A stretch of 36,459 bases of DNA from a virus. The position numbers and the translations under genes were made by a program. The stretch covers positions 1-36,459 of IMG/VR virus record IMGVR_UViG_3300047510_001399; one strand, given 5' to 3'. Numbering within the stretch: position 1 is the stretch's first letter; the number at the start of each line of letters is the position of its first letter. Below the pieces are notes generated by a model that worked only from the letters and a program-made list of their open reading frames with translations, was not told where the DNA came from and ran no database searches. Shown piece by piece: positions 4,394 through 11,454 of this stretch.

Positions 4394-4732
4394 ATGGACA
4401 ACAAATCAAACCTGCAACAGATGCTGAGTGCGCTTGAGGTGTTTCGAGCGGCGGGTGATCAAGAGCTGCAACTACATTTCTTGATTGTCTTTCTGTATAT
4501 TGCCCTTCACGATGGCTGCTTACAGCAGACCTTAATCAAGGTCACGGGTAATTCAGAAGCATCAATCTCGCGTGTGCTCGCCAAGCTGGGGGATGTCGAT
4601 CGTCACGGCAACCCTGGACTCAAGCTCATCCGACGTGATCAGGACCCGGCCGACTATAAACGTTGCCGGGTTTTTATGACGCCAAAGGGTGAACGCTTGG
4701 CGTTCTTACTGTCATCTCAATTGGAGGCTTAA
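4394..4732 (+). CDS. MarR-like winged-helix transcriptional regulator, 112 aa
   Basis: The layout is that of a compact MarR-type winged helix. Helices are LHFLIVFLYIALHDG and QQTLIKVTG, followed by a recognition helix SEASISRVLAKLG. The wing GLKLIRRDQDPADYKRCRVFMTPKG has the typical Asp-Arg wing and the strand into xxMTPKGERL, and a C-terminal helix follows. ATG 4394 is the first start. The gene ends 3 nt before the integrase and is probably co-transcribed with it. It could control the lysis/lysogeny choice or integrase expression. MarR proteins bind short TTGCA/TGCAA-type palindromes, so the TTRCA-N4-TGYAA repeats are candidate targets (inference). Confidence 0.7.
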   Translation: MDNKSNLQQMLSALEVFRAAGDQELQLHFLIVFLYIALHDGCLQQTLIKVTGNSEASISRVLAKLGDVDRHGNPGLKLIRRDQDPADYKRCRVFMTPKGERLAFLLSSQLEA

Positions 4733-4735
4733 GCA

Positions 4736-5599
4736 ATGGAATCGGTCAAGACCTGGGGGGAAGCCCTCGACTGGGTCTGGAAGAACCACTGGCGGCGCCT
4801 GAACAGCGCCCGCACCAACCAGATCAATGCAGGTCACATCACGGCCTTCTGCGGTCGCTCGATGCCCCTGGCCCGCATGGCCAAGCCGGCCTGGTGGATC
4901 CAGATGATTGCCCAGCTCCAGGATGAACACCCCGAATGGAGCACGAGCACCGTCAACCGGGTGACCTCAGCTGGCACCACGGTGCTGCGGATGTGTCACA
5001 AAGCGGAGCTGACGACGGTGACCGTGCCGGCGTTTGATCGGCTCAAGGAAGGCGAGCACCGCCTGACCTGGTTCAGCAAGGAACAGGTGGAGAGCATGGC
5101 CTTTGCGGCAGTCGACGTCTTCGATCGACAGGACCTAGCCGATGCCCTCCTGTTTGCAGCCTACACCGGCGCCCGCCAAGCGGAGCTGCTCAAGCTGCGG
5201 GTGGAGGACGTGGATTGGGGCAACGGCAACGTGTGGTTTGGCGGCAAGCCGGGCCGTATTACAAAAGGTAAAAATGTGCGGGCTGTTCCCATCCATGAAC
5301 GGATTAGTCCCATCTTGAGACGCCGCACTGAAGCGTCCATGCCATCAGCATTGGTGTTTGGTTGTGACTGGACCAATAAGGACCAGCTATACGGCAGCTT
5401 TAAGAAGGTTCGTGACTACTGCAAGATCACGGACGACCACGTCTGGCACAGCCTGAGGCACAGCTTCGGGACCTGGGTGGGCGAGGTCGCGCATCCTCGG
5501 CAGATCATGGCGCTGATGGGACACCGCCAAGTGGAGACCTCTCTCCGCTACGTGAAGGCCACCGACAGTGCGCTTAGAACCGCCATTGCGGCGATCTAG
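4736..5599 (+). CDS. int: Tyrosine integrase (site-specific recombinase), 287 aa
   Basis: It catalyses integration of phage DNA into the host chromosome. The N-terminal half (residues 1-105) is a core-binding/SAM-like helical domain. The catalytic domain shows R147 (TGARQAELLKLR), a beta-hairpin lysine (K177 or K179 in ITKGKN), H238-x2-R241 (HSLRHSFGTW), H263 (LMGHRQ) and the nucleophile Y272 (LRYVK), so it appears active. It is at the short end for the family. It follows the MarR-like gene by 3 nt and is followed by the tRNA-Leu attP, as in P-SSP7. Base composition is GC-rich compared with the flanking early genes. Confidence 0.93.
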   Translation: MESVKTWGEALDWVWKNHWRRLNSARTNQINAGHITAFCGRSMPLARMAKPAWWIQMIAQLQDEHPEWSTSTVNRVTSAGTTVLRMCHKAELTTVTVPAFDRLKEGEHRLTWFSKEQVESMAFAAVDVFDRQDLADALLFAAYTGARQAELLKLRVEDVDWGNGNVWFGGKPGRITKGKNVRAVPIHERISPILRRRTEASMPSALVFGCDWTNKDQLYGSFKKVRDYCKITDDHVWHSLRHSFGTWVGEVAHPRQIMALMGHRQVETSLRYVKATDSALRTAIAAI

Positions 5600-5610
5600 A
5601 CGCGACTAAT

Positions 5611-5629
5611 GGGTGCCGAAAACGGCCCC
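5611..5629 (+). other. Hairpin after integrase (weak terminator)
   Basis: GGG-T-GCCG pairs with CGGC-CCC over an AAAA loop, seven pairs with one bulged T. It is followed by TTGG, not a T-run, so termination would be inefficient. Confidence 0.4.
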
Positions 5630-5683
5630 TTGGAGCCCGATCTGCTACGTTCACCATCACTGGGGAGCAACCCAGAACGCCCT

Positions 5684-5724
5684 GCGGATGTGGCGGAATT
5701 GGTAGACGCGCTAGTTTCAGGTAC
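5684..5724 (+). other. Probable attP: 5' half of a tRNA-Leu(CAG) gene
   Basis: 41 nt match the 5' half of a bacterial tRNA-Leu: acceptor 5' strand GCGGATG, TG, a D-arm with GGTAGACGC, anticodon stem CTAGT and a loop with anticodon CAG. The similarity ends just after GGTAC in the 3' anticodon stem, and the second half of the tRNA is absent, so it is not a working tRNA gene. It lies 84 nt behind the integrase stop. P-SSP7 carries a comparable tRNA-Leu identity next to its integrase. Integration would restore the host tRNA with phage DNA upstream. A small hairpin (CTGGG/CCCAG, 5660-5675) lies just before it. Confidence 0.85.
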
Positions 5725-5737
5725 ATAGGAATCCACA

Positions 5738-5751
5738 TTGCATGTGTGCAA
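5738..5751. promoter_or_regulatory. Inverted repeat TTGCA-TGTG-TGCAA
   Basis: A perfect TTRCA-N4-TGYAA copy between attP and the terminator at 5754. It is not at a stop/start junction, which argues that the element is not only a translation signal. Confidence 0.6.
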
Positions 5752-5753
5752 TT

Positions 5754-5782
5754 GGCCGGGTTAAACGCCCGGCCTTCCTTTT
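5754..5782 (+). terminator. Intrinsic terminator between integrase/attP and RNA polymerase module
   Basis: GGCCGGG (5754-5760) pairs perfectly with CCCGGCC (5768-5774) over a 7-nt loop, followed by TTCCTTTT. It separates the lysogeny cassette from the RNA polymerase operon. Confidence 0.7.
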
Positions 5783-5792
5783 GCCTACTCGG

Positions 5793-5806
5793 TTTCACGT
5801 GTGCAA
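5793..5806. promoter_or_regulatory. Near-copy of the inverted repeat, TTTCA-CGTG-TGCAA
   Basis: One mismatch to TTRCA-N4-TGYAA, 21 nt before the ATG at 5827 and behind the terminator, a plausible operator position for the RNA polymerase operon. Confidence 0.4.
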
Positions 5807-5826
5807 GTTACTAAACACCGAATCTA

Positions 5827-5979
5827 ATGACGTATCTGAGTCAAGAAGACATCGACGCTTTGGACCCCGAGGCCTACTGCCGACTGCTGGCCTACGGGGA
5901 TATCGAGCTGGTGGACGACGACCAGTTCAGCGACGAGTACCACCGGATCCTCCGGCACCTGGTTGAATTTGACCTCTGA
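5827..5979 (+). CDS. Small acidic protein, 50 aa, upstream of RNA polymerase
   Basis: 50 residues beginning MTYLSQEDIDALDPEAYC, strongly acidic (DIELVDDDQFSDEYH), predicted mostly helical. It starts at ATG 5827 and its stop (5977-5979) directly precedes the inverted repeat holding the RNA polymerase start. Small acidic phage proteins at this place may bind host RNA polymerase or mimic DNA, but no sequence motif proves that here. Family unknown. Confidence 0.6.
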   Translation: MTYLSQEDIDALDPEAYCRLLAYGDIELVDDDQFSDEYHRILRHLVEFDL

Positions 5980-5980
5980 A

Positions 5981-5994
5981 TTACACACATGCAA
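5981..5994. promoter_or_regulatory. Inverted repeat TTACA-CACA-TGCAA over the RNA polymerase start
   Basis: A perfect TTRCA-N4-TGYAA copy. The last spacer base plus TG make the ATG (5989) of the polymerase gene, and the repeat begins 2 nt after the preceding stop. A bound protein, or the RNA hairpin, would cover the start codon of the phage RNA polymerase. Confidence 0.65.
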
Positions 5995-8346
5995 GATGCT
6001 GATCGCATAGCACGTCAGCTGGCAATGGAACTGGCAATGGACCAAGAGGGCCAGAGCCGCCTCCAGAGCCGCACCCGTCAGGCCGAAGCTCGGGCCTATG
6101 CCTCAGCCACGATCTATGGCAAGAAGGCCCTAGAGGCCCACCTGGGGGGTGTTGCGGAGCTGATCGGCCAACGCCTCGGCCGCATCTCCAATGGCATTGC
6201 CGGCCAGGACTACCGCTTGATTGCCGAACGGATCGGCAGCGCGGACGCCAAGGTGCTGGCTCTACTGGCCATGAAGACCTGTCTGGACACCCTGGGGATG
6301 GCTGGCGGTCAGGTCACCAAGATGACCGGCAAGCCGCTGATGACCTACACCAACCTGACCGGGGCAATCGGCCGCGCCGTTCAAACCGAGCTGCGGCTGC
6401 AGCACTACAAGAGCCAGGACCCCGAGCTATTTAGAGCCGTGACCCGTGGCTTCCATGCCTCAACCGGCACCCGCCAGAAGGCAACGGTGTACAAGCTGCG
6501 CTTTAACCGTGAAGGGATTGAATGGCAGACCTGGAGCCCCACCATCTCCACACGTATTGGTGCATGGCTGCTTGATTGCCTGCAGCGGCGGACAGGCTGG
6601 ATCTCCACTGATCTGACGGGGACTGGCTACAAAAACCGAGTGCTCATGGTGCGGTTCTCCAAGGAGTTCATGCATCTCAAAGAGCGCATCATGGAACGCG
6701 CCATGGAGCTGGCCTCCTGTACATGGCCGATGTTGTGTGAACCTGTCGATTGGTCTAATGATCACCCAGGCGGGTATCTCACAGCTAGTGAGCGCAAGTT
6801 CAAGATGGTGCGAACCCACACAGGGTCGACATTACGGCAGGGGGACCTGCCCATCCAGATGCTCAACAATCTCCAGAAACAAGCCTACCGAATCAACGGG
6901 AAGGTGTTCGAGGTGGCGGAGTATTGCTTTGAGAACTTCATCACAGTTGGACAGTTCAAGCGCGAGGAGCGCAGGGAACCACCCACACCGCCCGCCGAGG
7001 GCGCAAGTGAAGAGGCAATCAAGGAGTACAAGCTGGCTCGACGCAAGCTGGAGGATGTGAACGCACAGCTGGAGCGAAACAACTGGAGGACAATGGAATG
7101 CATCTATGTCGCCAGGAAGTTTGTTGATGTCGATCGCTTCTGGATTTGCTGGAGCTTCGACTACCGGGGGAGAATCTATCCACTCAATACCTGTCTCACA
7201 CCGCAGGGTACAGATTTCGACAAGAGTCTGTTCTACTTTGCGGATGAAGGGGAAGTCAATGAATATTGGCTGGCCTTTCAGGTGGCGACCACGTTTGGTC
7301 TTGACAAAGCCACGATGCAGGAACGAGTGGAGTGGGCCCGTGCAAATACGGAGCTGATCTCCAGAATTGCATGCAATCCCCTCGATACAATCTCAGAGTG
7401 GCGCCAGGCTGAAGAGCCGTGGTGCTTTCTAGCGAGCTGCTTTGAGTACTACGAGTGCTGCATTGCAAAAACAAAGCAGACCTCAGGCTTACCCGTCGGC
7501 GTCGATGCCACCTGCAGTGGCCTCCAGCATTTGTCGGCAATGACCTTGGATGCACGAGCTGCCGCCCTGGTCAACGTCACGCCCACGCCGATACCAGCGG
7601 ATGGCTACAAGACGGTGGCTGAGCAGGCAAAGAAGCATCTGGACACGAACTACCACGAGTGGATCACCCGCAAGGTGACCAAGCGCACCGTGATGTGTAC
7701 ACCCTATGGAGTGACCCGTCACAGTGCCCGTGGCTACATCCGTGAGGCTCTGCGGGATGCCGGCTGCACGCTGAACGATCCAGGTGATTTGTCCACAATC
7801 ACCAAAGCGATCTACGACCAGGCGATGCCCGAGGTGTTTGACGGACCGGTTCGAGTGATGAACTGGATCCAGGAGAGCGCCGCCCGCATCACGCGAGAGG
7901 GCGCTGAACACATCACCTGGACAACCCCATCAGGTTTTGTGGTTCGACAGGAGGCTAACAAGCCAGAAGTCGAGCGCATCAAGACACAACTGATGGGCCA
8001 AGGGGCGATCAAATCGTCTGTCTACAAAGGACCTGGTCCTGTGGACGTCGACAAACACAAGTCCTGCACGGCACCAAACCTCGTGCATTCCGCCGATGCC
8101 TCGCTGCTCCATTTTACATTCTCAGAGTGGGACAAACCGTTCACGGTCATCCATGACTGTGCGCTGGGGCGGTCCTGCGATATGGATGAAATGGGTCGGA
8201 TGATTCGGCTTCACTTTGCTGAGATGTACAAAGGCAACGTGCTGCAGGATTGGGCTAATCAAGTGGGAGCCACGCTGCCACCGGACCTGATCAAGGGCGA
8301 CCTGGACATCGACCTGGTCAATGCGTCCACCTACTTTTTCTGTTAA
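5989..8346 (+). CDS. T7-type single-subunit DNA-directed RNA polymerase, 785 aa
   Basis: It transcribes middle and late phage genes. Catalytic motifs are clear: D506 in VDATCSGLQHLSAM (T7 DGSCSGIQHFSAM), K565 in KVTKRTVM followed by YG (motif B), and H722-D723 in VIHDC (motif C). The GRIYPLNTCL region also matches T7. At 785 residues it is about 100 shorter than T7 RNA polymerase (883), typical of the shorter cyanophage enzymes. ATG 5989 is chosen because it lies 9 nt behind the previous stop and the N-terminus (MQDADRIARQL) aligns with a helical family start. It sits at the head of the replication operon. Its promoter sequence is not known from this window. Confidence 0.96.
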   Translation: MQDADRIARQLAMELAMDQEGQSRLQSRTRQAEARAYASATIYGKKALEAHLGGVAELIGQRLGRISNGIAGQDYRLIAERIGSADAKVLALLAMKTCLDTLGMAGGQVTKMTGKPLMTYTNLTGAIGRAVQTELRLQHYKSQDPELFRAVTRGFHASTGTRQKATVYKLRFNREGIEWQTWSPTISTRIGAWLLDCLQRRTGWISTDLTGTGYKNRVLMVRFSKEFMHLKERIMERAMELASCTWPMLCEPVDWSNDHPGGYLTASERKFKMVRTHTGSTLRQGDLPIQMLNNLQKQAYRINGKVFEVAEYCFENFITVGQFKREERREPPTPPAEGASEEAIKEYKLARRKLEDVNAQLERNNWRTMECIYVARKFVDVDRFWICWSFDYRGRIYPLNTCLTPQGTDFDKSLFYFADEGEVNEYWLAFQVATTFGLDKATMQERVEWARANTELISRIACNPLDTISEWRQAEEPWCFLASCFEYYECCIAKTKQTSGLPVGVDATCSGLQHLSAMTLDARAAALVNVTPTPIPADGYKTVAEQAKKHLDTNYHEWITRKVTKRTVMCTPYGVTRHSARGYIREALRDAGCTLNDPGDLSTITKAIYDQAMPEVFDGPVRVMNWIQESAARITREGAEHITWTTPSGFVVRQEANKPEVERIKTQLMGQGAIKSSVYKGPGPVDVDKHKSCTAPNLVHSADASLLHFTFSEWDKPFTVIHDCALGRSCDMDEMGRMIRLHFAEMYKGNVLQDWANQVGATLPPDLIKGDLDIDLVNASTYFFC

Positions 8347-8354
8347 CCTTTCGC

Positions 8355-8368
8355 TTACACACCTGTAA
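8355..8368. promoter_or_regulatory. Inverted repeat TTACA-CACC-TGTAA before SSB
   Basis: A perfect TTRCA-N4-TGYAA copy filling most of the 22-nt gap between RNA polymerase and SSB. It ends immediately before ATG 8369. Confidence 0.65.
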
Positions 8369-8941
8369 ATGGCGAACCGCTACACCTTTGAGACCACCCT
8401 GGAGGGCTTTGTCAACGTCGACCAGCCCTCTGGCAAATACAACAACATGTGCTTCTCCTTTCGGCTGCCACCGGCCGTGTTGGAGCAAGCCGACGCTGAC
8501 CGTGAAGAGCTGCTGAAGTGGATTGAGAAGAAGGTCGACAATCCGAAGCGCCTGGCCACCAACCCTCCGAAATGGGATGACGAAGGTCTGGTCAAGTATT
8601 CCTACGGCGGCGACACCGGCCGTGATGCTGTGCTGTTTGTCGACACCGATGGCACGGTGTTGGCGGATGAAGTGCGGGCCTCAATCCGCAAGGGCACAAA
8701 GGTTCGGATCATCGTCGATCAGAAGCCTTACACCAAGCCGGCCATGGGAACCACGCTCAAGGTGCTGGGAGCTCAGGTCGTGGAGCTGGTCTCAGGCCAA
8801 GTGTCGGATTCAGGCGAGCTGACCGAAACAGACATTGTCGCACTGTTCCAAGGCGACACGATCAGCGGCTTCAAACAGTCAGCCCCGGCTCCTCGAAGGG
8901 CGGAGGCGGAAGAGAGCACGGATGAGGCCTACGATTTCTAA
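8369..8941 (+). CDS. Single-stranded DNA-binding protein (T7 gp2.5-like), 190 aa
   Basis: It coats single-stranded DNA and contacts the replication proteins. An OB-fold-type N-terminal region (NRYTFETTLEGFVNVDQPSG, then KYNNMCFSFRLP) is followed by strands around VRIIVDQKPYTKP and LKVLGAQVVELV. A low-complexity linker ends in an acidic tail (AEAEESTDEAYDF) with a terminal Phe, like the functional C-terminus of T7 gp2.5. It lies between RNA polymerase and endonuclease I as in T7. The stop overlaps the next ATG (TAATG). Confidence 0.88.
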   Translation: MANRYTFETTLEGFVNVDQPSGKYNNMCFSFRLPPAVLEQADADREELLKWIEKKVDNPKRLATNPPKWDDEGLVKYSYGGDTGRDAVLFVDTDGTVLADEVRASIRKGTKVRIIVDQKPYTKPAMGTTLKVLGAQVVELVSGQVSDSGELTETDIVALFQGDTISGFKQSAPAPRRAEAEESTDEAYDF

Positions 8942-9291
8942 TGGCCTTCCGCTCCAAATTTGAGGAGCAGATCGCCAAGACGTTTGATAAAGGGGGGCAG
9001 CTCTACCTATATGAGCCCTCCAAATACAACTACACGCTCGACTGCTCTTATACACCGGACTTTGTCCTTTTTAACAACGTAATCATCGAGGCGAAAGGTT
9101 TCTTAAAGCCGAGCGACCGAAGAAAGATGATTGCCGTAAAGAAAGCCAATCCAGAACTCGATATTCGCTTCGTATTTCAACGCAACAACCCGTTGGCCAA
9201 GGGTTCAAAACACACCTACATGAGCTGGGCTGAAAAGAACGGCTTCCCTGCGTGTGTATGGCCAGACGTCCCACCACAATGGTTTGAATGA
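8941..9291 (+). CDS. Endonuclease I / Holliday junction resolvase (T7 gp3-like), 116 aa
   Basis: It resolves branched DNA and helps degrade host DNA. It has the PD-(D/E)xK layout of T7 endonuclease I: E8 (FEEQ), the TPDF aspartate near residue 40, and EAKG near residues 50-53, followed by a conserved basic segment (SDRRKM) and a C-terminal GFPACVW. At 116 residues it is slightly shorter than T7 gp3 (149). It starts in the TAATG overlap with SSB and ends in an ATGA overlap with the next small gene. Confidence 0.9.
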   Translation: MAFRSKFEEQIAKTFDKGGQLYLYEPSKYNYTLDCSYTPDFVLFNNVIIEAKGFLKPSDRRKMIAVKKANPELDIRFVFQRNNPLAKGSKHTYMSWAEKNGFPACVWPDVPPQWFE

Positions 9292-9425
9292 GTAACGAGC
9301 ACACTTCTGACATCTTCTTTAAGATTGACGCTTTTGTCGAAAGCCTAGAGGCACAGGGGTACGACTTCGATGAGGTACTAGAAGCTATTGCTGAGTACAT
9401 TGAAATCTCGGAGGAGCTGCTATGA
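9288..9425 (+). CDS. Small acidic hypothetical protein, 45 aa
   Basis: It starts at ATG 9288 in a 4-nt overlap with endonuclease I and ends at TGA 9425, overlapping the next ATG (9422). The 45 residues are acidic and helical (FVESLEAQGYDFDEVLEAIAEYIEISEELL). The double ATGA coupling supports translation. Its helical pattern resembles that of the next gene product (DEGVSPPDIIEGIEKEV); the pair may be related. Function unknown. Confidence 0.65.
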   Translation: MSNEHTSDIFFKIDAFVESLEAQGYDFDEVLEAIAEYIEISEELL

Positions 9426-9577
9426 ACAAGAAGACACTCGACATGAAGTATGTGCGCCGATCACTGCGAGAGCTGATTAACAGTCTGATGGATGAGGGTG
9501 TAAGCCCGCCAGACATCATCGAAGGGATTGAGAAGGAAGTCAGTCGCTTTGAGACTCTTGTCTTTGACTATGAGTGA
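9422..9577 (+). CDS. Small hypothetical protein, 51 aa, before primase
   Basis: ATG 9422 (ATGA overlap) to TGA 9577, overlapping the primase start at 9570 by 8 nt. It is preceded by GGAGG at 9412-9416, a good Shine-Dalgarno sequence. It has a basic N-terminus (MNKKTLDMKYVRRSLREL) and an acidic helical C-terminal half. Its place just before gene 4 suggests a replication-associated role, but nothing in the sequence shows one. Confidence 0.65.
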   Translation: MNKKTLDMKYVRRSLRELINSLMDEGVSPPDIIEGIEKEVSRFETLVFDYE

Positions 9578-11159
9578 GGACTCAGAGTTCATCCGGCATG
9601 AGCCGTGCCCGAACTGCGGGAGTAGCGATGCGAACAGTCTCTACACAGATGGGCACATGTATTGTTTCTCCTGTGAGACCTACACACCAGGTGGGGACGA
9701 GACACTCCCTTCTGAGCGCTCAGGGGGAAGCTTTCACTATCACGGTGACTTTGCCGAGATTCGATCTAGGCGCATCACCGAGGCCACCTGCCGAAAGTTC
9801 AATGTACGGGTCGACAGCGGTCCTGTCATTCGATTTCCATATACCGACCAATCAGGCCGCGTAGTCGGTGCAAAGGAGCGCAACAAAGAGAAACAGTTCC
9901 ATTGGATCGGCAAAAACGCTGAAAAGCGGCTGTTTGGACAGAACCTGTTCGGGAGCGGCAAGCGCTTGGTGGTCACCGAAGGGGAGATGGATGCCCTGTC
10001 TGTCTGGGAGGCGCAGCCGAAATGGCCAGTCGTCTCAATCTATAGCGGAGCAGCTGGAGCATACAAAGACCTACAGAACCAACTGGCATTCTGCTTGGGG
10101 TTCGATGAGGTGGTGCTCCTGTTTGATAACGATTCTCCGGGGCAGGAAGCAGCCGTTAAGTGTGCCCAGCTATTTCCACCTGACAAGGTAAAGATCGCCT
10201 CTATGGGGGCGTATAAGGACGCCTCAGAGGCCTTGCAAGCACGGGATGGGGAGGCCATCCGCCAAGCGATCTGGAATGCCGCGCCGTACAGTCCCAAAGA
10301 GATCATTGACGGACGAAGTCTATTTGATGTACTTCGCCGGCCAATGGTTGGCAGGGACGCTGATTGGTCTTTTGACGGTCTCAATGCCATTACTGGTGGT
10401 CTGCGACTGGGGGAGCTGGTCTGCGTCACAGCCGGCTCCGGCGTGGGCAAGAGCACGTTCTGCGGGGAGACAGCACAAGCCCTTGTCGATCAAGGGTTCA
10501 GTGTTGGCTACATCGCCCTTGAAGAATCCATCCAGAGGACGGGGCTCCGATTGATGTCAGTCGTGGCGAACAAGCCACTACACATAGATAATCAAATTCC
10601 TGACGATGACTTCAGATCCGCATTTCAGAAAAGCGTTGGCTCTGGCCGTGTCTTTCTACGCGACGGCTTTGGCAGTGTTGATCCTGATGTGATTATCAAT
10701 GATATTCGCTTCATGGTTAAGGCACGAGATGTGAAGTGGGTGATTCTGGATCACCTCTCCATCCTGTTGTCTGGCAATGCCTCAGACGATGAGCGCAAGA
10801 TGATCGATGTAACGATGACCAAGCTTCGGTCATTTGTTGAAGAGACACGAGTCGGTTTACTGCTTATTTCACACCTAAGGAGGTTGCATAATGACAAAGG
10901 TCACGAAGACGGTGGCCAGGTTTCTCTCTCGCATCTTCGGGGGTCGCACAGCATTGTGCAACTCTCGGACATCGTCATCAGCCTTGAGCGGAACCTGGCA
11001 GCTGGAGATGACACCTCACTTCTCCGGGTTCTCAAGAACCGTTTCAATGGGACAACGGGTGAAGCCGGCATGCTCCGGTACGACAGAGGTACAGGAAGAA
11101 TGCAACAGCTCCTGGGGGTGCAGCAAGAATCAACCGCTGCCAATTACAGCGACTTCTAG
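9570..11159 (+). CDS. Primase-helicase (T7 gp4-like), 529 aa
   Basis: It unwinds DNA and makes RNA primers at the fork. In order: a zinc-binding domain with C13, C16, C32 and C35; a TOPRIM primase with EGEMDA (137-142) and DNDSPG (186-191); a linker; and a RecA-type helicase with Walker A GSGVGKST (289-296), E318-E319 (ALEES), a Walker B-like VILDHLS (about 391) and the arginine-bearing QLSDIVISLERN. The C-terminus NYSDF ends in Phe, as T7 gp4 does, where it docks to DNA polymerase. ATG 9570 is preferred to the earlier in-frame start because the zinc domain begins there and it overlaps the previous stop by 8 nt. Confidence 0.96.
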   Translation: MSEDSEFIRHEPCPNCGSSDANSLYTDGHMYCFSCETYTPGGDETLPSERSGGSFHYHGDFAEIRSRRITEATCRKFNVRVDSGPVIRFPYTDQSGRVVGAKERNKEKQFHWIGKNAEKRLFGQNLFGSGKRLVVTEGEMDALSVWEAQPKWPVVSIYSGAAGAYKDLQNQLAFCLGFDEVVLLFDNDSPGQEAAVKCAQLFPPDKVKIASMGAYKDASEALQARDGEAIRQAIWNAAPYSPKEIIDGRSLFDVLRRPMVGRDADWSFDGLNAITGGLRLGELVCVTAGSGVGKSTFCGETAQALVDQGFSVGYIALEESIQRTGLRLMSVVANKPLHIDNQIPDDDFRSAFQKSVGSGRVFLRDGFGSVDPDVIINDIRFMVKARDVKWVILDHLSILLSGNASDDERKMIDVTMTKLRSFVEETRVGLLLISHLRRLHNDKGHEDGGQVSLSHLRGSHSIVQLSDIVISLERNLAAGDDTSLLRVLKNRFNGTTGEAGMLRYDRGTGRMQQLLGVQQESTAANYSDF

Positions 11160-11454
11160 GGCTCATCACATTGTACTGTTTGTAGACAAGGATCAGTTAC
11201 CATCTCAGGTCGCGTTAAAGAACTTAGACAACGCACTTGAAGGCACGCACTACCGCTGCTACACAGCAGTGCTTGAGAAACAATATCATCCGGCTGTGTG
11301 TATTTCGTATGAAATCGAAGACTTTCCAACACTGCTGGTCTTAGATGCCAATGCAGCAGTCATCCACCGTGAACTCTGCGTGCGAAAGATGCATGAGGAT
11401 AGCCTTAGGGGGATGCTGCAAACCATAGACTACCTGCGTACATTTACTGAATGA
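11047..11454 (+). CDS. Thioredoxin-fold protein without CxxC, before DNA polymerase
   Basis: The part after the primase stop (11161-11454) reads HHIVLFVDKDQLPSQVALKN ... EIEDFPTLLVLDANAAV. It has the thioredoxin order of strand, helix, strand, a cis-Pro motif (FPTLLVLD) and C-terminal strand/helix. No CxxC is present; the active-site position has DQLPS. The start is uncertain: ATG 11047 and GTG 11059 lie inside the primase gene, and no ATG exists at or after the primase stop. The stop overlaps the DNA polymerase ATG (ATGA). It may serve as a non-redox polymerase partner, by analogy with host thioredoxin in T7. Confidence 0.6.
   Translation: MGQRVKPACSGTTEVQEECNSSWGCSKNQPLPITATSRAHHIVLFVDKDQLPSQVALKNLDNALEGTHYRCYTAVLEKQYHPAVCISYEIEDFPTLLVLDANAAVIHRELCVRKMHEDSLRGMLQTIDYLRTFTE

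Noticed and set aside
5684-5780. Functional tRNA-Leu gene
   Set aside because: Only the 5' half is present. The 3' anticodon stem breaks after GGTAC, and no T-arm or 3' acceptor strand follows.
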